Source: Antedon mediterranea (lineage: Eukaryota > Echinodermata > Crinoidea > Comatulida > Antedonidae). From it: DNA of 62,000 bases. The position numbers and the translations under genes are program-made. The notes below the pieces were generated by a model. It had not been told where the DNA came from and ran no database searches. It worked only from the letters and a program-made list of their open reading frames with translations. Shown here piece after piece: positions 53,766 through 62,000 of this stretch (positions are counted from its first letter, which is position 1; every line of letters begins with the position of its first letter). The stretch covers positions 19,115,001-19,177,000 of the forward strand of contig NC_092674.1 in the NCBI RefSeq assembly GCF_964355755.1, in the 5' to 3' direction.

Positions 53766-53854
53766 ATATTATAATTATCATAGGCCTAATTCAATGCCAA
53801 TAATGATATTGTTTATAAGTAAAACAACAACACTAACAAACCAGTACAATCAAG

Positions 53855-53925
53855 ATGTGTCGGTCGTCAACATTCGTGGCCGTTTTACTAATTGATGTTG
53901 TTAGCGTACGTGGAATACAATACAG
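53855..53925 (+). CDS. Candidate first exon with signal peptide
   Basis: ATG followed by MCRSSTFVAVLLIDVVSVRG IQYR and a strong donor CAG|GTAAGA. The hydrophobic core followed by a small-residue end could be a signal peptide. No downstream exon was found in the window, so this may be chance. Confidence 0.2.
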
Positions 53926-54060
53926 GTAAGATTATAAACATTTTTAATTTTGAGACTAACTTTTCAAAATCCTCCGCGATGCTTAAACAGTTCAATGGTT
54001 TTAATAAAGACGTTCTATTAGCTTGGAGCGAGTATAGTTTCAAAGAATCGAGCTAAATGA

Positions 54061-54372
54061 GTGAGTGGCCGAGCGGTTAAGACAGTGGAACCGTAATTAC
54101 GTAGCCATAACATCGGCAGGGGTTCGAGGCTCACTCACTCCATGGTTCTGATGGTAGAACGAGTCTTCTCGGATAAGGACTATAAACTGTAGGTCCAGTG
54201 TACACATAGCTCATGCGCACTTTAAAGAACCTAGTACATCTTTCGAGACGAGTAGGGGGTTACCCCGGTGTATTAGTACATCACAACCACTGATCACCAA
54301 CTGGGCCCTCTGGGAGCCAAGTCTTTGACTGAAGAGGTTACCCAGTATAAATGTAAATTTCAAATTTCAATT
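54061..54372 (+). mobile_element. tRNA-derived SINE (type 2), copy 3
   Basis: Plus-strand copy. It has the A box gtgagtggccgagcggttaa, the B box ggggttcgaggctcac, the body tcggataaggactataaact and the tail cagtataaatgtaaatttca. Almost the same as the reverse complement of 9333-9650. Confidence 0.85.
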
Positions 54373-55800
54373 AATTTTGAAGCTCACAGAGAACTGAAGT
54401 ATGCCCGAATTTTATCAAGAAAATGTTAAAAGTAACAGTGTACTTCAATAGTATTAATAATGCATACTCAGAAAATGAAGTAGAAACACAGCAATTGTTG
54501 GAAAATAATTTCATAAAATGTAACGAAAAAACAATATATTTCGAAAATTGGTTACAAGCAGGGTACAAAAAAGTAAAAGATATAATAGTAGATTATAGAT
54601 TAATATCATTCGAAGAAATAATCCCCAACCTTTCAAAACAACAAAATGGTCTGATTGGGTTTTTTATGTTAATAAATGCAATTCCTTCTGAGTAGAAGAA
54701 AATAATTAAAAATAATGAAATCGAAAGAGACAATATATATTTCATGAGACAACAAATTTATTGTAAAAAGCACAAAAACTCATTTTACTATAGACAACAT
54801 ATCAATAATATTTCAATTGCCCCATCTTGTGAATCGAAATGGGAAACACTTTTTTAGAAATGTAAACCTCGATTGGAAAGAAATATCTTATAACAAAGTT
54901 TATATTATAAAACATGTTACGAAATTAGCACAATTTAATTTTAAGCTGATACACTGTATACTTGCATGTAAAAAACGTATGAAGGTATGGAAGCTATCTT
55001 CTACAGAGTTATGCGACTACTGTCGAACTGAACCAGAAACACATGCTATTAAAGTGTTCAACTTGCATGGAATAATTTTAATTCCATGATTCAAGACTGC
55101 TATACACTTAACGAAACAGTTAATAACTGGATAGATATAGTTACTGGAACAAAAAGTAAAAATGTAAATGAATTAATCTCATTGTTAACCTTCTGTATAT
55201 ATAAATCTAAATATACCAAATCTTCAGAAAAATATACAAAAAGATCAACAATGACTTGAGCTTGTTCCGAGTAGAACTCAGAAATGTATTAGCTAACCAA
55301 TATGCTTGTAATGTAAATAAAGCTCACATTAAATGGGCTAAAGTAAAAGATAAATTAATGAATCACATTTCATAAAATCGAAATAAAAAACTCTTTTTTT
55401 TTCTTTTCTCTTTCTTTCTTTTTCTTTCATCTATATTGAGAAAAATTTAAAAGAAATACAAAAGTAACTTTTTTTTAATACACTTATTGTATTTTACTAT
55501 AAAACAGAAAGATGAAAAGAAAGGAAAGAAATATAGAAAGAAAAACAACGCTTCAATACGTTAGCCAAATGTTATAAGAGGGTATGTGCCAATATAACCA
55601 ATTATGTTTAGGTTTTAAAAGATATCCAATTTTTCTTTTAAATATATCTCTTTTAACCATATAATTGTACATACATGTTATAAACACATTTTTTAAATAT
55701 GTAATCTTTGTATATCTTTGTCATGAATGGATTAATGAATAAAAGTGGGCTAAACCCACGAAAGAGAAAAAAAAATGTTTAAGTTAATCAATGATATGAC
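54373..55800 (+). pseudogene. L1/Tx1-type LINE 3' part (zinc-binding C-terminal region)
   Basis: Broken frames on the plus strand: LLENNFIKCNEKTIYFENWL, GYKKVKDIIVDYRLISFEEI, then ISYNKVYIIKHVTKLAQFNF KLIHCILACKKRM and LCDYCRTEPETHAIKVF. CxxC followed by E-ET-H is the zf-RVT region that ends Tx1/L1 ORF2. Further pieces (INWIDIVTG-like NWIDIVTGTKS, HIKWAKVKDKLM) follow. A tail with gaataaaagtgggctaaacc ends near 55790. Opposite orientation to the RT fragment at 53.5 kb, so probably another insertion. Confidence 0.8.
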
Positions 55801-56175
55801 GTCATCAAATCAAACGTCATGAATTTACGTTTATTTTTGTTTTTAAATCTATCAAGAATACTAAAAACAATTGAACGTAAATTCGCTCTACATGCAATAT
55901 TAAATATATAATTGAAATGACATTAAATTATAATAATTACAATAGGGGTATAAGGTTATTTTGTGAATTTTTAATTATAAATCGGTTATTTTTTGAATGA
56001 TTAATTAATGATTAAATAAATTGTTTATGAATAAATGAATATGATTAGGAAACTGAATATTAATTTTTGAATTTTTAATTTGTCCAATATGAGAACAATA
56101 ATAATCATATAGGCCTACAGTAAAATAATATTTATTGATAGTAGTAAACATGATGTTTATACAACAGAGTATGTT
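55801..56175. other. Gene-free AT-rich stretch
   Basis: No feature recognised. Confidence 0.5.
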
Positions 56176-56650
56176 TTTAGTCTCTATAGTTCACTATGTC
56201 GATCGGTCTGTCGGTCTGTCGGTCCCTCGGTCTGTCGGTCTGTCTGTCGGTCCGGTATCACTATGCGTTTTATCGCTTTCTGACCTTATCTTGATATCAG
56301 TTTAATCTAGCTAAGTCAATTTTTCACAGTATATTCCTTATGGCCAGGAATCGATGTGGTTATGTTTTCACGGTGCGCAATAAAAAATTACGCGGTCTAC
56401 TCACGATTTAACGAAATCACGTTAGTAATCATATCTTCACAACCATGAATCACAATTAAATAAAATTTGGTACTCATAAAGTTCAGGGCATAAATCATCA
56501 TATGGCAATACAATTACGTGCGTAGCGCATGTAAGGCATGCGTACGCGCGCTTAAAATTTTCAAAATTTATTTTCGATGAAATAAGAGTACGTTTCAGGC
56601 AATTTTAAGCGTTTACAAAATTGCCATGAGTGCACAGATTTTTGCGCGCG
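56176..56650 (-). mobile_element. Repeat B, copy 2 (inverted)
   Basis: Reverse complement of about 5060-5540: ggtctgtcggtctgtcggtc runs, ggtatcactatgcgttttat, ttatggccaggaatcgatgt, ttacgtgcgtagcgcatgta. One terminal block (near gcgcgcgcactgcg) is truncated. Confidence 0.85.
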
Positions 56651-56864
56651 CACTGCGTAAATTCCATTTACACAGAAGCGAAAGAATGAAGTAGGGTGTT
56701 TTTAACTCGCTGTTCATTGTGTTAGGGTGTGTGCGTGTGTTAGATATAGGCCAAAGTTAGTGCGTATACAAAGTTGCCTAAGACCCTCTGGGATGTTCTG
56801 TCCTATAGGAGTTTTTGCAAATTTTCCGAGATCGGTTACCATAATTATTATTGAAACTAGAGAT

Positions 56865-57060
56865 TGCTTCGCTCGCTCCCCCTCTAGGAAGTGTAGACGA
56901 TGGTTCTCGGAATGATAATGTTCTCCTTGTACATTTTCTGTCGGTTACCATTATTGAAAATGCTTGACATTCGTAAAATTAAACTACTCTGTTTAACAGG
57001 CAGTGTCTTAGATGATTAATAATATTTTAAAGTATAGTGTTTATTGTTTGGTAGGGCCCT
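56865..57060 (+). repeat. Interspersed repeat C, copy 2
   Basis: Same order of words as 1790-2020: gcttcgctcgctccc, ggaagtgtagacgatggttc, tgcttgacattcgtaaaa, gtgtcttagatga. Confidence 0.75.
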
Positions 57061-58775
57061 TATAGGGTGGAGGTGGGAAGGCGGAGTTCATTTGAGGGAG
57101 GTGCTTATTCGAGGGATATATGTTATTTTTTTAGTTTTAATAATGTGGTAACATTTATAATCAAATGAAATCCTCTAATAGATATGAAAAGTGGTAAAAA
57201 AGAATAACAAATGCTTGGTAAATTGTATTTAACAGGGCGATGAATTCTACTACAAATAGTATAATTGTGTTATTATAAATGTGGATGGACGTTTATTAGA
57301 TAGTTGGGGTTGGGTGGGGGGGGGGGGGGAGATTATTATTCAAAGTGATGTTTTATTGGAGAGGCGTTTATTCAAATAAATACCATCCTAATAATTAATA
57401 ATACATTATTTAATTTAAACATCTTTTAAAACTAACTGCCGTGACAGAGTTTGCCAGGAAAGAAGACATTACAGCTTGCAACATGGGCAGACATCTCGGT
57501 CCTAACGGAATACAGATAGCCTACTGTTATTCCTGCCAGCTTACTCAATCAACTATCGGGATTTCACTTGATTTTAAACAAAATGTCTTATCATCAAATC
57601 TCCCTATGTAATTTTATAATACTATTCCCCACAATATATTCCGATTCTTTATGGCGTATATTTAGTTTGATCTTTATTAATTTGCAGTATAATTTTTATT
57701 TTTAACTACTGTACCTTCACACGCGCGGTCCGTTCCTAAAATAAACAAAAAACTGAAATGGCTATGACTAAGCTCTAGTCCTACTATCTGTTTTTTTCTT
57801 CCGTCTTCCAAAGAGACACTGTATTGATTGATGGAAAGTGCCTGTTTCCAGTCACCTTTAGGGTCAAATCTATTATTTTAACTGCTCCCTTGCGTATAAA
57901 AGAGAGAAAATAGTTGAAAACAGGTTGTTGCAAGGTGAACTGATCGTAAACCCGGATATTACTTTGACCGCGAAAAATTGAAATTGAGTTGAAAATCTAC
58001 TGTTGAAATCATAAATTTTGTTAAAAAACTCTTTATAATATCTTCCTAAGATAGAAATATGGAACAATAGCGTCGAACTAAAAACTAATGTTATTAAATC
58101 TATGTTTCGCGGTACATCTGAGATAGATAAGGTAGGTATCCAAGTGGAGATTTGTACCGAAGTTTTTCCATTGTGCTCGCCTATTAACCATAATTTATAT
58201 ATAGATGCCTGCTATTCGTAAACTAAAACCTATCTGTTTCTCAATGTCTTAGAGACTAAGATGATGAATATAACAAGTAATGTACAATTTTTTTTTGTTC
58301 GGGGCGGAGTGTTAGAGGATGCGGTGTTTTTTCGAGGAAGGCGTTTAATTAAATTAATAATAATGGAAACATTTCATAATAAAATTAATTCCTCTAGATA
58401 ATGAACAAATACAACACCGTAATTAAATTGTAGATATTTGTCACTTTCAACATAAAGATTCGTTGAGCACTTTTGTATTCGAATGGTAGATTTTAAACGG
58501 ATTGTGCTCAACAGAAAAATCATTCGAATCAAGCTTTTCCGTTAAGAACAATCTCAACTCCCAAAATACTCCGTAAAATAATTAACTCAACGGAAAACCT
58601 ATACTCAACGGTAAAACTCTTAATCGAATACGACAAATGTAATGTTTTATTTGAGTTGAGTGGGCTCGGCGTCGGTGTTATTCCGACGACGATAATTAAT
58701 AGAGATAGTTCAAAGAAACGAACACAGCGATCTGCTATAGTTCAATTATCTTTCCTTTCTTTATCAGCATTTATT
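57061..58775. other. Gene-free stretch
   Basis: Contains a 14-bp G run (57317-57330) and diverged words shared with repeat C (tcagtgtctta-aga near 58240). No coding region or RNA gene is seen. Confidence 0.45.
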
Positions 58776-58779
58776 AGCT

Positions 58780-59960
58780 AAATGTATTCAGTAGTAATAA
58801 TAAATACAGGACTTTTCCTTGGAGGTTGAAGCTCGACTGACTATCATGTGGGTTCCTCCCTTCTAATGTTACCATCTCCACACACCAATAGGCAGTTTCC
58901 AAAGAGGACTGTTCCATAAATGTAAAAGTCTTAGACGTATCACATTTCTCTACATTTCCCACTATTATCATCATGATTCGTCCCTTGAATCTCCAAATCC
59001 AAAAGATTACATATTTAACACAATACTTAGGCAGAGGATCTACTATGCCTCTGTCATTTCCTTAAGGGATTATTATTCTTGGTGAAATCTTGTTGCCGGA
59101 CGATTCCTTTGAATATCGTGTTGAGTCTTCTTGTTTGGGTTCTGATGAGCCCGATGTATCAGGAATAGAATATGTGTGCGGTTCTATAGAGTTTGCATAC
59201 ACTATCGAATCGTCTAAGTAAATCAATAACTATTTCCACTGCATCCCGTTCAATGCCCGTTCCATAAGTCTTTCGAAGGTGGACGGCGTTCTGCACAGTC
59301 CGAACAGCATAACAGTTACATATAGTGGCCACCTCTTAATTCGAATGCAGTATACTGTTTAGCATTCTCATGCAACTCCAATTGCCAATAACCGGAAAGT
59401 CTAAGATAAAAAACTACTTTTCCCCCCAATGATTATACATCAAGTGAATCGTCAATTCTGGGCAGCGGGGATGCATCGTTGAGATTCAGGTCATCCGAAG
59501 CCTATAATATTCGACACATAATCGTTTAGTTCTATCTTTCATCGAAGCCCAAGGGCTTTCTGTTGGTCACACCTCGTTCTAACAAGTCTTGCACTTGGGT
59601 TTCTACTGTATCTCTGCCTGGTTTGCCATAGATGTCGGCGTGGGGGTTACAGGGGCGGCATTCTTGGTTTTTATATCGTGCTTTACTAGTCCGGTTCGTC
59701 AAAGACCGGCGTCACTGGCAGCAAATATGTCCTGATAATCGCTCAACAACTATAATGGTGATTATACTATAGACCCTTAATGATACGGTCATAAAGTTCC
59801 AGATAACACGATATCATGCAGTTTCTCAATCTATCGTAACTATGTTAGCCAAAATCACTTTATTTTTAGGTCCATCTTTTAGGACAATTAGAAGCGGGAA
59901 TGGTTGAGCATTTGTGTTTACTACAGTTTGGCATACGACAAGGCGCTTTTATTAGAATAT
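58780..59960 (-). pseudogene. Gypsy (Ty3-type) LTR retrotransposon pol relic
   Basis: Minus strand, several frames: LLSDYQDIFAAS (pre-RT), TGLVKHDIKTKNAAPV, then MLFGLCRTPSTFERLMERAL NGMQWK and LLIYLDDSIVYANS, whose YLDD is the RT catalytic box. The order and wording are those of Gypsy pol. Stops and frameshifts are many. Neither LTRs nor integrase could be recognised. Confidence 0.85.
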
Positions 59961-60334
59961 AATTTCACTTACAACCCTTCACTCGGATCAAACAATGGTG
60001 CATACAATCTCGTAAATTCTTACTCTTTTGCTTGCATTCGTTCGTCCATAACAGGTTCGGTCCACCTTACCATACCTAGTCTGTCACTTTATCTAGTTCA
60101 CGTTTGGGTGGGCTCTGTCGCCTTCCAACCGTCGAACAAAATGTCTCCGCAGCGGTCACAACCCTTCATTGTGTTCTGGTTCCCCCGATTCCCTTGTTTC
60201 CCTTGTCTGATACTGGGGATTCATTATTATTAGGACGATCTCGTCCACTATTACTAGTGATAAATTAAATTACTAAAAAATTGAACTGCTCATCACTATC
60301 TACTTCCCCTCTTGAGTAGCTCATACATGCTTTC

Positions 60335-60385
60335 GGTGAGTCGATGGCCGAGCGGTTAAGAAATCACAGATTTACAATCGACACT
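60335..60385 (+). other. tRNA-like half (A-box region)
   Basis: gagtcgatggccgagcggtt-aag resembles the 5' half of a class II (Leu/Ser) tRNA and continues aaatcacagatttacaatcg. There is no B box in the next 60 bp, so it is a fragment, perhaps of a SINE. Confidence 0.4.
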
Positions 60386-60534
60386 GGATATATGGAACAA
60401 TATCATAATGGTGAACACGGGAGTAAACACTAATGTTACTAAATCGATAGATAAGTAGGCCTATCCTTGAAGGAAATCCGCACGTTTTCTATTGTGTTCG
60501 CCTATCTCAGAATTAAGCAAAATCTTTTATATAT

Positions 60535-61375
60535 ATAATTCGCTCGCGTACCATCTAGGTCGTGCCCACAGATGGTTCTCGAATACACATAGTAATTCCA
60601 GCGTAAAAAACTGGCGATTTCAAGTGCACAGGACTAATGTCGTTTACAGGAACGAACAAATAGACACGGTGATTCCTATGTATCAACTAAAATTAGCACC
60701 CATTGGAATACTTCCAAAAGGAAAACTTGTCACAAATGAGACAAACCCAATTTGTGTTTTGTATGTAACATTAGGGTTGAGGCGTGAAGGAAGAGGATTG
60801 ATGCAAAGAGAAAAAATGTTTAAATATATTCTTTTATCCAGTTAGTATTGAAATATTTGTATCTATTTATCCTCTAAGGGCCCTTTTACCTTCTTGTGAA
60901 ATACCAAATGATTATACAGTACTGGGGGACCGAGACTTGGAATGTTGCATTCATTGCCAAGCAATTATTTTGTATAGGCATAAACGTGTTATTAAATCTA
61001 TCAAAATAGTAAAAAAATAGAGAAAATCGGCTTGTTATCAACATTATGATGCTGTACTCGAGTTGTTTGGCAGGTTTTCAGCTAAGCTAAGTAATTATCG
61101 TAGAAGGAGATAAATTCGAAGCATATATTGTGTGCGGGTATTTTTCAGCATCGACATCCATTAGACACGATCTTAAAACACCCCTATTTTGGGAAAATCG
61201 TTGAACCTAAATTCGTTTTAATCGTCTAATTATTACTGATTATCTAACTCAACTGAATTAGTAAACAGGGTTATGTAGGTGGTTAAAATCATTACCGAAC
61301 GTACGAACCAACTTTATAACCATCGAGTAAAGCGCGATTTACCAAATTTTGCCCTTACGTAAATTTGTATATAGA
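60535..61375 (+). repeat. Interspersed repeat A, copy 3
   Basis: Direct match to 22795-23795: cgctcgcgtaccatctaggt, agatggttctcgaatacaca, ttggaatgttgcattcattg, acacccctattttgggaaaa and ttgcccttacgtaaatttgt. Internally deleted relative to the other copies. Confidence 0.8.
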
Positions 61376-62000
61376 TACTTCATATTTAATTTAAATAGGC
61401 CTATTAATTGTTATCTGTTTTTAATGTAACTTCAATATTTTATAGGCCTTTGTTCAATTATAATCTGTATCTTATTTACGATTACAATAAATATCAATAC
61501 AATAATTAGAGCCAATTTAGGTGTGTTAGGGTAATATACAAAGAACTCACATTATAATCTTAGCTATAAATAGAGGTTTACGTTCAATCCATGGTGGATA
61601 GAATCCCAACCTAGACAGAGCCGATGTACAATTTCTGATTTTAAATTTTAGAAACCATATTTATCATTATTTGCAATTAAGTATTTTGTTTTTTTTTGTT
61701 TACACCGTACCCATTCTAATTCTAGTTTATTCCACAGTTAACTTCTGGCACTTCTAGTCAACTACTAAACTTTCAAAGTATGTTGTAATTGTTGAGCAAC
61801 TGTCACGAACGGCTAGTTCCTTGTTTAAAGATATATTCTCCAAAAAAAAATTTTTTTTTAAATATTTTTGTTGAATATGATGCTATTTCACCGGTGGCCA
61901 TTTTAATGTAGGCCTAATAATGTTTTTCTTTTTTTGATATGTTTGATCAGTATAAATTAGTGTTCAATTAATTTATTATTATTCCTGCATTTTCCTGGTA
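61376..62000. other. Gene-free stretch at right edge
   Basis: AT-rich, with several taggcct words. No feature recognised. Confidence 0.5.

Noticed and set aside
54061-54150. Functional tRNA-Ser/Leu gene
   Set aside because: A and B boxes are present but the acceptor stem is poor and the sequence continues as a repeated 310-bp SINE body found elsewhere.
58774-58974. 66-codon minus-strand frame as a Gypsy RNase H or integrase piece
   Set aside because: No recognisable motif; only adjacency to the pol relic supports it.

Overview
This is animal nuclear DNA. It is AT-rich, has spliced genes with GT-AG introns, and is dense in transposable elements and tandem repeats. The frequent taggcctag/aggcctac words, the compact intronless GPCR and the mix of Penelope, CR1/L2-like, L1/Tx1-like and Gypsy relics suggest a marine invertebrate deuterostome, most likely an echinoderm. 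The species is an inference and cannot be fixed from sequence alone.

Three host genes can be supported. (1) The minus-strand 5' end of a secreted or membrane LDL-receptor class B (YWTD beta-propeller) protein occupies 1-3066: a signal-peptide exon and two propeller exons, running off the left edge. (2) A complete minus-strand propionyl-CoA carboxylase alpha subunit gene (PCCA) runs from about 41424 to 10604. I rebuilt 21 coding exons (2148 nt, 715 aa) with matching splice phases, including the Arg-rich mitochondrial leader, the ATP-grasp Gly loop, the E-x-N-x-R catalytic segment and the biotin site EAMKM. (3) An intronless rhodopsin-family GPCR (24261-25262, plus strand) lies antisense inside PCCA intron 13.

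The rest is repeats. The left part (1.6-10 kb) holds nested interspersed repeats, SINEs, a LINE tail and a 14-bp minisatellite split by a SINE. PCCA introns carry minisatellites of 48, 50, 39 and 75 bp units, several MITE-like hairpins, LINE relics and a Penelope-like GIY-YIG fragment between perfect 100-bp inverted repeats.

The most striking object is 41499-49125: a 7.6-kb foldback-type element made almost wholly of a 182-bp monomer, with about 24 copies in one orientation meeting about 17 in the other. It is bounded by about 150-bp terminal inverted repeats and flanked on both sides by CGTACGTACG. Its left end is about 75 bp upstream of the PCCA start codon, so it sits in or next to the PCCA promoter or 5' UTR.

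Right of it (49-62 kb) is a transposon graveyard. An L1/Tx1-type LINE is split by a 4.1-kb element with inverted ends, which itself holds a decayed gene and another LINE tail. A SINE, an inverted second L1/Tx1 tail, a Gypsy pol relic and further copies of the left-side repeat families follow. No intact host gene is seen there.
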